DNA from: Cymbomonas tetramitiformis
Lineage: Eukaryota > Chlorophyta > Pyramimonadophyceae > Pyramimonadales > Pyramimonadaceae
Length of the DNA: 64,000 nucleotides
NCBI GenBank assembly: GCA_001247695.2
Contig: LGRX02028690.1
Coordinates: forward strand, 62,001 to 126,000
Reading direction: 5' to 3'
Part shown: positions 36,335 to 46,447 of the stretch, piece after piece
Position numbering within the stretch: the first letter of the stretch is position 1
Layout: the number at the start of each line of letters is the position of its first letter
Program-made: the position numbers and the translations under genes
Notes under the pieces: generated by a model
What the model was told of the DNA's origin: nothing
The model's database searches: none
What the model saw: only the letters and a program-made list of their open reading frames with translations

Positions 36335-38275
36335 GTATGTAGACTTTGTAAACTTTTTTATAAAATCCTAACTTTTTCTTAAAACGCGCGCATGTTTTTG
36401 GAACACATAACAAAGTTTTATCTATTAATCGACCTTTTTTTTTTTTTTTTGTAACATGCAATTTTGATCAACTTTTTTTATAAAATGTTCATGAGGTTTT
36501 GAGTTTACATCAAAATGTGTCGATGATTTTTTAAGTAAAAAAAAACGCGCGCGTTTTTTTTTCACAATGCGAAAAAAACGCGCGCGTTTTTTTGGGACAC
36601 ATAATACAGTTTCATTCACCGATGCACCTCAAATTTTTTGGTGAAATACAAGTTTAATCAACTTTTTATAAAATGTCCATGAGGTTTTTGAGTTTATATC
36701 TAAATGTGTCGACGATTTTTATGTAAAAAAACGCGCGCGTTTTTTTGGGACACATAATACAGTTTCATTCACCGATGCACCTCAAAATTTGTTTGGTGAA
36801 ATACAAGTTTAATCAACTTTTTATAAAATGTCCATAAGGTTTTGAGTTTATATCTAAATGTGTCGATGATTTTTTAAGTAAAAAAAACGCGCGCGTTTTT
36901 TTTTTCACAATGCGAAAAAAAACGCGCGCGTTTTTTTGGGACACGTAACACAATTTCATTCACCGATGTACCTCAAAAATTGTTTGGTGAAATACAAGTT
37001 TGATCAACTTTTTTTATAGAATATCCATAAGGTTTTGAGTTTATATCAAAATGTGTCGATGATTTTTTAAGTAAAAAAAAACGCGCGCGTTTTTTTTCAA
37101 AATGCGAAAAAAAACGCGCGCGTTTTTTTGGGACACATAATACAGTTACATTCATCGATGCACCTCAAAAAAATTTTGGTGAAATACAATTTTGATCAAC
37201 TTTTTTTATAAAATGTCGATGAGGTTTTGAGTTCATATCAAAATGTGTCGATGATTTTTTAAGTAAAAAAAAACGCGCGCGTTTTTTTTCACAATGCGAA
37301 AAAAAAACGCGCGCGTTTTTTTGGGACACATAATACAGTTACATTCATCGATGCACCTCAAAAAAATTTTGGTGAAATACAATTTTGATCAACTTTTTTT
37401 ATAAAATATCCATAAGGTTTTGAGTTCATATCAAAATGTGTCGATGATTTTTTAAGTAAAAAAAAACGCGCGCGTTTTTTTCACAATGCGAAAAAAAAAC
37501 GCGCGCGTTTTTTTGGTACACATAATACAGTTACATTCATCGATGCACCTCAAAAAATTTTGGTGAAATACAATTTTGATCAACTTTTTTATAAAATGTC
37601 GATGAGGTTTTGAGTTCATATCAAAATGTGTCGATGATTTTTTAAGTAAAAAAAAAAAAATTGGGACACATAATACAGTTACATTTATCGATGCACCTCA
37701 AAAAAATTTTGGTGAAATACAATTTTGATCAACTTTTTTTATAAAATGTCCATGAGGTTTTGAGTTTATAAAATGTGTCGATGATTTTTTAAGTGAAAAA
37801 AACGCGCGCGTTTTTTTTCACAATGCGAAAAAAAAACGCGCGCGTTTTTTTGGGACACATAATACAGTTTCATTTACCAATGCACCTCAAAAAAATTTTG
37901 GGCGAAATATAAGTTTGATCAACTTTTTTAATAAAATGTCCATGAGGTTTTGAGCTTATATCAAAATGTGTCGATGATTTTTTAAGTAAAAAAACGCGCG
38001 CGTTTTTTTTCACAATGCGAAAAAAACGCGCGCGTTTTTTTGAGACACGTAATACAGTTTCATTCATCGATGCACCTCAAAAGTTTTTGGTGAAATACAA
38101 GTTTGATAAACTTTTTTTATAAAATGTCCATAAGGTTTTAAGTTTATATAAAAATGTGTCGATGATTTTTTAAGTAAAAAAACGCGCGCGTTTTTTTTCA
38201 CAATGCGAAAAAAACGCGCGCGTTTTTTTGGGACACATAACACAGTTTCATTCATCGATAGACCTCAAAAAATTT
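36335..38275. repeat. Tandem array 1: ~10 units of ~190 bp with CG palindromes
   Basis: Units recur about every 190 bp (two shortened to ~150 bp). Each contains TGTCGATGATTTTTTAAG, one or two palindromes of the form A6-CGCGCGCG-T6 separated by CACAATGCG, and GGGACACATAATACAG. The short frames across it, rich in KKRARFF, are simply the repeat translated. One unit (about 37650) has lost its palindromes. The CGCGCGCG cores could form hairpins or Z-DNA. Function unknown. Confidence 0.9.
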
Positions 38276-38507
38276 GAAAAGCTTAATTCAAACCCGTAAA
38301 AAGTATTATTACGCATGGCTAAGAAAAGATACTTACAGTTTGGACAACATATCACTGCGAGGTTTTAACAAGCAGCTCGAGTTTATCTACGGCTGGGAAC
38401 GTCCGTACGATGTGCGGGATGGCATGCTTTAGCGCTTTTTGAAATGGTGGCAAGTCAACTCGATCCCTTTTACATGACCTGCATAAGTCGCCGCGACGAT
38501 TATCAAG
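38276..38507 (+). other. Spacer with a possible gene remnant
   Basis: Between the array and the next gene, a frame near 38330-38430 reads sensibly for about 35 residues (...LRGFNKQLEFIYGWERPYD...) and then stops at TAG. It may be a remnant exon or coincidence. Confidence 0.2.
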
Positions 38508-38516
38508 TATATATAT
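38508..38516 (+). promoter_or_regulatory. TATATATAT box
   Basis: About 50 bp upstream of the ATG at 38567. Confidence 0.45.
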
Positions 38517-38566
38517 GTATGTTTTTTTTAAAATAGGATAAACTGTTTAAGAACTCAAAAAGTATC

Positions 38567-39734
38567 ATGTCTCTTTCTAATACATGTGATTCTGACATAT
38601 TAAGCACTAATGTTGTAAAAAAAAAATACGAGGATTCTTTTATCGCCAAATTAGGACTAGATTTTACGAAAACCTTTGTTGAAACGTACGATCTTCCTAA
38701 AGAAATGCGTGTTGTAAATACAATATTTAGAGATCTAATATCCGTTGAACCATGCGAGTTTGTTTGGAATAAAGAATATAGCGAGTTTAAGTTTATAAAT
38801 ACAACGGCCGTGAAATGTCTTAGCGCAGAAAAATTGTTTGAAAATGTACAGATAATATGCAAAAAAATTGACCGAAATTTGGTTGATTGGTGAAAACAAT
38901 ATTAAATATAGTAAAAAAGAGAAAAATTTGACACTTCAGTTACAAGCGTCGATGAAATATGCTGCAGAATTACTATACGGCGTTAGATCTGAGTTACCTT
39001 CACTGCAGGATAGCACATTTACCGGTATCGTACACACATTAACGAGTATGGTGGCCGAGCTTGTACGTAGTTTATACAACCCAGACACATATACGTTTGA
39101 TGATATATCGTCAGTATTCAAACCAGATTCAGAGCAGACGCATTATGATTATTTGAAAAAGATGGACAAAATAACACGTTTATCGTACCTGGCGCATTTG
39201 CCCGCTTTTGATCCATTTACTAATCCAACACCGTATAGTATTTGCTCTTTTATTTTTTATCGTAATCACGAGGAAGCGATGAGAAATCAACAAGATCTTG
39301 AATTCATGAAAGATTTAGTAAATTACATGTTTCGATACGCTTATTTACAATCGGACACGTTACTTTTACTGCTTGAAAAATCTAATTTGTTCATATTAAA
39401 AGAAAGCAGACAGAATTACCTAGAGCATGTCATAACGTGCTTTATTGACGCCGCAAAAAAAAATGTGAAATACACTTTCTGTAATTTTGCTATATTCATA
39501 AATAACCTGATCAAATTCAATACAAATAATTTCGAGTGGACCGACACCATAATTGAAAATTTTAAAAATGAATTCCAAGCACGCTTCGATAAATTTATGT
39601 GTGTTAAAATAGATGAGGTTTCGGAATATTATCTACAACTTTGTCTTGATGCGTCTACCGCGGTAAGAATGTACTTGTCGGATGATGATTATCAAAGATA
39701 TTTGGAAAAGATTACCAAAAAAACGATACCGTAA
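38567..39734 (+). CDS. Uncharacterised helical protein with an A7 frame break
   Basis: ATG at 38567. The first frame ends at 38893, but dropping one A from the A7 run at 38861-38867 joins it to the long downstream frame and gives about 388 residues. The text across the join (VQIICKK then LTEIWLIGEN) reads as one protein. An alternative is a 94-nt intron (38846-38939, GTACAG...TTCAG), which also keeps frame but has a weaker donor. The protein is helical, A+T-rich and Asn/Tyr/Lys-rich. No domain is recognised. Confidence 0.6.
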
Positions 39735-39828
39735 TAACTAACTCTATAAATTACCAAATAGTAAGATAACAAAACATTTTAGTATAGGAAATAACAATTT
39801 TTAATATATACTTACGTACTGTGAACAC

Positions 39829-41190
39829 TCAAGATGTGTAAATATCAGAAAGAACCGAACGTATTTTTTTGCCTCTACAAGGAGTACCATCCATTTCTTT
39901 ATATACAAGTTCGCACCATGCTGCTATTGCTGCCCAACCGTCAACTAGGGCATCGGGACGATCCATTCGTAGACAATTCATTTTGGAAAAACGAGTATAC
40001 TTGAAATACCACTTTCCAGAGCAGTGCGCTAAAGCTGGAGCGTAAGGAACATTAGATACGGATCGATGTTTTTTTATTCGATTCAATGTTTTCATAGCAT
40101 TCATCTCATCGTCCATATAAAAGGTCTCCATCCATTTAAGATCGCACTCTTGACTACATGCGTAGTGTAAACATGCTATGGCCAATTCCCAATACTCTTC
40201 AAATTGAAAATTACTTGTTTCTGCTCTCGAATCTGTTCTTTTTTTGTATGTTTCCGATACACGCTGTACTGTCTCTTGTATTTCCAAACGAATTTCGGAC
40301 GCGCGTTCAGGAGATGCGTGCGCTAATACACCTGTAGCGGGATTACGACAGAAGGTCGTTCCTTGTCGATTAATAGTGTTTTTTAATATAGTAGTTCCCC
40401 ATGAAGGCGGTACTTTTCGTGACAAAAGTAGGAGTTCTGTACAAAGTTGGTACAGCTTGTCTGGAATTGGCGCTTTAGTTTGACGAATTGTCCATCGTAT
40501 AACACGGTTTTTCCATTCCGTAGATATGCATTTGTCTGATTTGGACGAAACCAAGGACCATTCGAGTAGAGCTCTCTTTGCTAAGTTGTCGACTCGTTCG
40601 GTAATCGCTGTTCTCATCAACGCGTCGTAAATATCTTTGCTATCGGAAGAAGGATATCGACATATTATGATGGTCGTGCAAGCCACAAATCGTCCCATGT
40701 CTACTAAACTCGTACGATTTTCCAAGTTCGAAAGTACAGCTTGTGCTGCCTCTTGATAAGACGGGAACGGATTGTTCTCAGATCCGGTCTCAAACAACGC
40801 TTCAAAGGCGTAGCGTTCTATGTCTTTTAATTCCTTCATATTGTCGATGGTATCTGTATTATGCATAAGCCAGTATCGTAAAAGAGTTTGTACTATGAAC
40901 GCGCGATACATCTCTCCTGTGATGTTTAACGATTCGAACGCGTCCGATAGTTCGTGACGCTGATCAGAATAAGAGTTTATACAAGATTTAAACAGGACTT
41001 TATCACATGCCTCCATTGTTGGCAGGAGGTTTTTGGCGGAATGAGTAGGTGATAATGCGTTTTCATTTTTATCCGAAGAAGTGTGAGCAAAATCGTGCAG
41101 TTTTTTACAAACATCGTGCAGATTTAGAACTGATTTGTTTTGAATAAGATTGATTAAAACGTCGGGCGTAATATCCGATATGCTCGCCAT
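39829..41190 (-). CDS. F-box-like helical protein (453 aa)
   Basis: ATG at 41190. The first ~40 residues (ISDITPDVLINLIQ...LHDVCKKLHDFAH) resemble an F-box. The rest is helical with conserved-looking Trp/Cys residues (for example HCSGKWYFKYTRF) and no recognised domain. It converges with the 38567 gene (ends ~95 bp apart). A ubiquitin-adaptor role is inference. Confidence 0.6.
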   Translation of the reverse strand: MASISDITPDVLINLIQNKSVLNLHDVCKKLHDFAHTSSDKNENALSPTHSAKNLLPTMEACDKVLFKSCINSYSDQRHELSDAFESLNITGEMYRAFIVQTLLRYWLMHNTDTIDNMKELKDIERYAFEALFETGSENNPFPSYQEAAQAVLSNLENRTSLVDMGRFVACTTIIICRYPSSDSKDIYDALMRTAITERVDNLAKRALLEWSLVSSKSDKCISTEWKNRVIRWTIRQTKAPIPDKLYQLCTELLLLSRKVPPSWGTTILKNTINRQGTTFCRNPATGVLAHASPERASEIRLEIQETVQRVSETYKKRTDSRAETSNFQFEEYWELAIACLHYACSQECDLKWMETFYMDDEMNAMKTLNRIKKHRSVSNVPYAPALAHCSGKWYFKYTRFSKMNCLRMDRPDALVDGWAAIAAWCELVYKEMDGTPCRGKKIRSVLSDIYTS

Positions 41191-41457
41191 TCAATTCAAA
41201 ACGGAGTTTTGCTTACCCTAAACGGAGTAAAACCCTAAATAGAAGTATAACAAATTGTCCTCCCACTGCAGCACACATACATATTTACGCAAATATTGTA
41301 ATAAAAAAACAAAATATAATGTTATAGCGTACATGATAAAAACAAAAAGTGGATCAAATTATGATTCACGAATACTTAGCCTACGAATAATGTATTTCAA
41401 TATTTTAATATATGTACACGCGTCAACTTCTTCGCATATCTACAAATCTATATCATG

Positions 41458-41742
41458 TTACAACCTGATGGCTTTCATCCTTAAAGGCGCTTGCATCGGA
41501 TTTTTAAGTCTGACCGGTTCAACCGGAACATCGGATACGTCCAACGGACAATGACATATATAAGGGAAGAATAAGCACCCTATCAAGCAACTCCAAGGAC
41601 CGCAAAATGTATAATTGTTTTGACCTATAGAGCAAGTTTGGTAAAGGCAATTTTTGTCATAACACTGCACGTATTTACAGAAGAAAAAACAAGGACAAGG
41701 GTAGCTGTGTCCTTTTCCGGAAGTCCATATGTTGCACGACAT
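41458..41742 (-). CDS. Small cysteine-rich hydrophobic protein (94 aa)
   Basis: ATG at 41742. It has twelve cysteines within ~62 residues, many in C-x-C or hydrophobic contexts (CPCFFFCKYVQC, CLIGCLFFPYICHC), then a short polar tail. It resembles small membrane-associated Cys-rich proteins that are lipid-modified or disulphide-bonded. No family is assigned. Its start is 130 bp from the divergent multi-pass membrane gene. Confidence 0.5.
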   Translation of the reverse strand: MSCNIWTSGKGHSYPCPCFFFCKYVQCYDKNCLYQTCSIGQNNYTFCGPWSCLIGCLFFPYICHCPLDVSDVPVEPVRLKNPMQAPLRMKAIRL

Positions 41743-41790
41743 TTTTTAAAGATAATCAAACATGAATACACCGTGCTTACAAGGTATGTG

Positions 41791-41800
41791 TATATATATA
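41791..41800. promoter_or_regulatory. Palindromic TATATATATA box between divergent genes
   Basis: Lies 48 bp from the minus-strand ATG (41742) and 72 bp from the plus-strand ATG (41873). Confidence 0.5.
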
Positions 41801-41872
41801 CCTCGATACGGAATGTTGTTATAATCGGTATACACGATACAAACGTGTAATTTTGCAAAAAACATAGTAAGC

Positions 41873-43051
41873 ATGAACACCAATGACACCGCAAATTTTT
41901 TTTTGTGGGGCTCTTTCTTCTTGGGAACTGTTCTGGTATGCGAATTTACGTACGCCTTTCCAATTGTATTCGCTGTGGTGTACAGTTTATCCTTAGCGGT
42001 TCTACCTATATCGCATTTCGTCTTTCATGCACAAGCATTCTGGGAGTATGATTCTGGATCGCGAGACTGGTGGTCAATATACGTAAAACAGTGGTTCGTC
42101 GCAGGGTTTATTGGAGTGCCCTTACTTTTTGTATACTATCGTTTGAAAGTTCGCTTCATGCACGAAATTGTTAATAACTCATCAATCATAAAAAAAAACG
42201 TGAATCGAACAAAACGATTTCTTTATGCAGATCTACCCAAAATAGGTCATGCGATAACCATCATTTTGTGTGTCAATATCGCATGGACCTTGTCAATAGA
42301 CTGGTTTGTCGGTGACGATTGCTCAGCGATACGTTCGGCTATGGCTATACAACTCATTGTCAGTCTTCTCGTTCGTAATTTTATTGAACATCAAAAATCG
42401 TGTCCCGTTGCCGGAGCTATTTTTCTAGATTACGATAACGCTTCGGACGATTCGAATTTTATTAATACCACTGTAAAATTCGTTTACAGATCGTTGACTC
42501 CTACTTGGTGTTTGGCTTACTTGTGGTGGAACATCTTATTTTCAGTCGCAAATTACTCGCCCAGGACAGCGTATCACAATGTGTCAGTGGTTTTTGCTAT
42601 TGTGTACGACCTAATCAGACATGATCGTTTACGTGGATGGAACGATATTATGCATGGAAATGTTGTGCCCCCAGAACAACTTTTTCTATGGTGGAGAGTG
42701 ATGACTCTGAGCGCATACCTCTCAACGAGCGCGTGTTTAGGTGTTTTTTCATATTTTAGAAAAGCGGATATGGAAGATAACTCTGATCAATCCTTTAGCG
42801 AATGCACATCAGCCACCGTCGCCTACACGCTTTTTGCGTTTCTCTTTTTGTTCCTCTTAGACACGTTTCACGATTCTCGATGTCGTACAAACCGAAGCGT
42901 GATAATGGTACCCATCTTTGAACAAAAAACATCGTCAAATAGGTAAGCCTCTCAAATTTTCTTACGATTGTTTTTACTGATATTATTTTATGACAATAAT
43001 GCAATTTTTTTTTGCAGGCAAAGCAATGAGGTGCGATCAATAATTGTATAA
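41873..43051 (+). CDS. Multi-pass membrane protein, two exons (367 aa)
   Basis: Exons 41873-42942 and 43018-43051. About seven or eight hydrophobic segments are spread over the chain (for example FPIVFAVVYSLSLAVLPI, AITIILCVNIAWTLSI, TVAYTLFAFLFLFLLDTF). The second exon adds only ten residues before TAA. The last membrane segment lacks the retinal-binding Lys expected of rhodopsins, so a heliorhodopsin is not supported. No transporter motif is recognised. A small membrane channel, transporter or receptor is possible. Confidence 0.7.
42943..43017 (+). other. Short spliceosomal intron, 75 nt
   Basis: AG|GTAAGC donor and TTTTTTTTTGCAG|G acceptor. It is the closest to textbook consensus in the window. 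Confidence 0.85.
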
Positions 43052-43289
43052 AGACCATTTATTACTTCAACACGTATATATTGAAACTTATGTTGATTAA
43101 TCATGAGGATTCTTAGACAAAATTAATCACTTACAGTGAAGGCGCTTACCGGCATTTAAAATGTGACGACAATGTCGAGATATTTTGATACTTCTTGTAC
43201 TTTATTCTAATTTACCTGAAATAATTGTGTCGCATACTTTGAATATTAACTTGTTGTTATAATCTAAAGTATATTTTAATTAGTCTTGT

Positions 43290-44485
43290 ACATGTATGTA
43301 AGTTTGAGCAACCTTTTTTATACAACATTTTCATGCGGTTTTATATCTTTGTCAAAATAAGTCGATAATTTTTCAGTAAAAACGCGCGCGTTATTTTCGG
43401 AACACGTAAGAAAGTTCATTTACCACTCAACTTTGAATTTTTTATTGTGATATGTATGGTTGAGCAACTTTTTTTAGTTAAATTTCAATCAAGTTTTTAC
43501 TTTTTGTCAAGACGTATCGATGATTTTTTTGTAAAAAAACGCGCGCGTTTTTTTTTTGCAATGTAAAAAAAAACGCGCGCGTTTTTTTGAAACACATAAC
43601 AAAGTTCATTCACCGATTAACTTTCAAAATTTTATTGTGATATGTATGGTTGAACAACTTTTTTTACTTAAATTTCAATCAGGTTTTTACTTTTTGTCAA
43701 GAAGTATCGATGATTTTTTTAGAAAAAAACGCGCGCGTTTTTTTTTGCAATGTGAAAAAAAACGCGCGCGTTTTTTTTGGAACACATAACAAAGTTCATT
43801 CACCGATTAACTTTCAAAATTTTATTGTGATATGTATGGTTGAGCAACTTTTTTTAGTTAAATTTCAATCAAGTTTTTACTTTTTGTCAAGACGTGTCGA
43901 TGATTTTTTTGTAAAAAAACGCGCGCGTTTTTTTTTGCAATGTAAAAAAAAACGCGCGCGTTTTTTTGAAACACATAACAAAGTTCATTCACCGATTAAC
44001 TTTCAAAATTTTATTGTGATATGTATGGTTGAACAACTTTTTTTACTTAAATTTCAATCAGGTTTTTACTTTTTGTCAAGAAGTATCGATGATTTTTTTA
44101 GAAAAAAACGCGCGCGTTTTTTTTTTTCAATGTGAAAAAAAACGCGCGCGTTTTTTTTGGAACACATAACAAAGTTCATTCACCGATTAACTTTCAAAAT
44201 TTTATTGTGATATGTATGGTTGAGCAACTTTTTTTACTTAAATTTCAATCAGGTTTTTACTTTTTGTCAAGACGTATCGATGATTTTTTTAGTAAAAAAA
44301 CGCGCGCGGTTTTTTTCGCAATGTGAAAAAAAACGCGCGCGTTTTTTTCGGAACACATAACAAAGTTCATTCACCGATTAACTTTCAAAATTTTATTGTG
44401 ATATGTATGGTTGAGCAACTTTTTTTACTTAAATTTCAATCAGGTTTTTACTTTTTGTCAAGACGTATCGATGGTTTTTTTTGTA
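43290..44485. repeat. Tandem array 2: ~7 units of ~190 bp with CG palindromes
   Basis: Related to array 1: same A/CGCGCGCG/T palindromes and the phrase GGAACACATAACAAAGTTCA. The unit body differs (TCAATCAGGTTTTTACTTTT, ATTGTGATATGTATGG). Spacing is ~190 bp and units are nearly identical. It lies between the multi-pass gene and the OTU gene. Short frames within it are artefacts of the repeat. Confidence 0.9.
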
Positions 44486-44718
44486 ATACACACAGTAAAC
44501 TACTTGATAATCTTACTGATAACATTTGTTTTAACATTCTTAATTTTACATCATCTTATTTACATCATCTTGAAACTAATCTTAATATTTCAGGCATAGA
44601 TTAACTCCTCAAGTATTTAATATATGCATAATAGTTTAAAATGCTACATAAGTATATTTCATTATCAAGTCGTATAATTGTAGTAAAGAGCATACGACAG
44701 ATGTATGCATTAAGTCAA
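44486..44718. other. Intergenic, nothing recognised
   Basis: A+T-rich spacer downstream of the array, at the 3' end of the OTU gene. No gene was seen. Confidence 0.4.
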
Positions 44719-45774
44719 TTATTGATGCTCTTTGTCAAAATGAGGCTTTATTTTGTTCATCAACGTATCATACTGAACATCCGATTTTCTTGTCGATATA
44801 AAATTATAATGAATTCTGCTGTCATATTGCAGAAATACGTTTTTTCTTATTTGCTGGTCTTTCAATGATAACGTATCTTCGACTTTTTCATCGATGTATT
44901 TGCATTCTGCACATACTTCCATAGGTATAATTTTATAACTGGGCGAATGGGACGAGATGATGTATACGTTAGCTTGAAAAAAGCAAGAAAAAGCGATCAA
45001 AGTGTTTTCATTTCCCCAACATTCTACAGGAACGGATTCTTGCTTGCATATAGCTTCCTCTTGGTCATGTAATTCTCCTTCTTCAAAACACAATATTTCT
45101 ATTTCTTTACCGCGAAGGTGTAAATATTCAATCAATTGAAGACGCATCGTATCTTTGTTCCAATTAACCTTGCTGTCATTAATCATCTCATTTGCAGCAC
45201 GCGCAAGTGCGACATACATGCAATGTCCGTCTGCCGGGATTTTGGTAATATCAAGGTATGTGTGATACATTTTCCTATTTAAAGAGTACTTCACCTCAGA
45301 CGGATTATATTCAGTATACGGATTTATGGACGAATTGCCTTCCTGAAGTTTGGGGAGGTTATCTGAGGTTTGATTTACTTTTTCAATTTCTGCAAGAAGT
45401 TTGTCCAATTTTGTGAATAGCTCAATAAGTTCTTCCGCAGGCGCTTGATATTCGAGTTTTGCTATTATAAGTCTGTTTAATTCGTCTCGTTTTTCGCCGT
45501 AAGAATTTGATATTGATTTTGATGTCTCAGCTTGTGGACGTATTTTCAATGTGCGGCTTGGAATGTCTTTTTTACTGGATTTTAAAATTGTGTTAGATCC
45601 TTTTATTTCTTTTCTTTCAAATCTTTTTTTTGAAACTGTTTGCAAATTCTGTTCAGATAAATTTGAATCTGACGAAGTTTCATCATTTGCTGTGATTCGT
45701 TTTTCTTTGTCGAGTTTGTTTATTATTTCTTGAAGCCGCTTTATGGATTTTGTCCTTGCATTACTAGTCTCCAT
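44719..45774 (-). CDS. OTU-family cysteine protease (deubiquitinase-like)
   Basis: ATG at 45774, 351 residues. The N-terminal ~150 residues are a charged coiled-coil-like region. The OTU core follows, with IPADGHCMYVALARAA (catalytic Asp-Gly-x-Cys, Cys near residue 184), WGNENTLIAFSCFF and a C-terminal RIHYNF (catalytic His near 322). OTU enzymes cleave ubiquitin or ubiquitin-like chains, and viral versions blunt host signalling or protein turnover. Both catalytic elements are visible, so it is probably active. It may counter or complement the F-box-type proteins nearby. Confidence 0.8.
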   Translation of the reverse strand: METSNARTKSIKRLQEIINKLDKEKRITANDETSSDSNLSEQNLQTVSKKRFERKEIKGSNTILKSSKKDIPSRTLKIRPQAETSKSISNSYGEKRDELNRLIIAKLEYQAPAEELIELFTKLDKLLAEIEKVNQTSDNLPKLQEGNSSINPYTEYNPSEVKYSLNRKMYHTYLDITKIPADGHCMYVALARAANEMINDSKVNWNKDTMRLQLIEYLHLRGKEIEILCFEEGELHDQEEAICKQESVPVECWGNENTLIAFSCFFQANVYIISSHSPSYKIIPMEVCAECKYIDEKVEDTLSLKDQQIRKNVFLQYDSRIHYNFISTRKSDVQYDTLMNKIKPHFDKEHQ

Positions 45775-45916
45775 TATTTACACAAACTTGATATGTAGTC
45801 AATACTGTAAAGACGATATAGTATGTGCGTGGTAAATTTGTGCTAACAATAACACATTGTCAAAATGAATCAGTATTTATACTACGCAATGCTAATTTTA
45901 CGGCAAAAGAGTCTCT

Positions 45917-45924
45917 TATAAAAA
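45917..45924 (+). promoter_or_regulatory. TATAAAAA box
   Basis: About 20 bp upstream of the ATG at 45942. Confidence 0.35.
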
Positions 45925-45941
45925 GTTGAGTCAAAACACGT

Positions 45942-46262
45942 ATGATGGTTTCTTCAACTGGATATGTACGATTCTCGCAGAAAGTGCGCCATGCATCCAA
46001 TTACGTAATAAATACATTATAGATACTGCAGATCGTAATGTACACAAAATTAAGATCGAACGGCATATATTCACTCATTGCAAAGAAAAGTGGTTCGAAG
46101 AGATATGACGTAATTTTAAGTGATCAATCGGGGCAGCTTTCCCGATATCGCCTTAAACGTTTTATGCACATTACTAACGCACGTATCTACAATACATGTA
46201 ATATCGTGTCATCTTTTTGTTCTGAAGATTGCCCGACGGTTGTCATGATCGCGAGTCCGTAA
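45942..46262 (+). pseudogene. Possible small broken gene
   Basis: One frame from ATG 45942 runs 26 codons to an in-frame TAG (46017-46019 region), then continues open to a TAA at 46262. An overlapping frame from 45926 also reads plausibly for 60 residues. The text suggests a protein of ~105 residues that has picked up a stop or frameshift. No family is recognised. Confidence 0.3.
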
Positions 46263-46447
46263 TAGAATGTGTGTGACGTAACATAAAAACTGTTCATAAG
46301 CAAACGATGCATGACATCGTACGAGCGTCGATCGAAAAAGTTTGACGCGATATTTGTAGGTATTTTGTTTGCATAAAGTCAGCTGATCACAAGTTCTTGT
46401 TCATTTGTTTATTGTGCCATTAGAAGATTGCAAATTTTGAATGCGCA

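Noticed and set aside
36425..38255. Several ~60-codon minus-strand frames rich in KKRARFF
   Set aside because: They are translations of the palindrome repeat units and recur with each unit.
38846..38939. 94-nt intron instead of a frame break at A7
   Set aside because: Keeps frame, but the GTACAG donor and TTCAG acceptor are weaker than at other introns and the skipped text looks coding. Not excluded.
41873..43051. Heliorhodopsin
   Set aside because: The last membrane segment lacks the retinal-binding lysine and no rhodopsin motif was seen.
36335..44485. CRISPR-like appearance of regularly spaced palindromes
   Set aside because: Units are homologous throughout, with no unique spacers and no cas-type genes.
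43556..44604. Plus-strand frames of up to 161 codons with repeated KKRARFF and HNKVHSPINF
   Set aside because: They are also repeat translations; the frame is periodic with the 190-bp unit.
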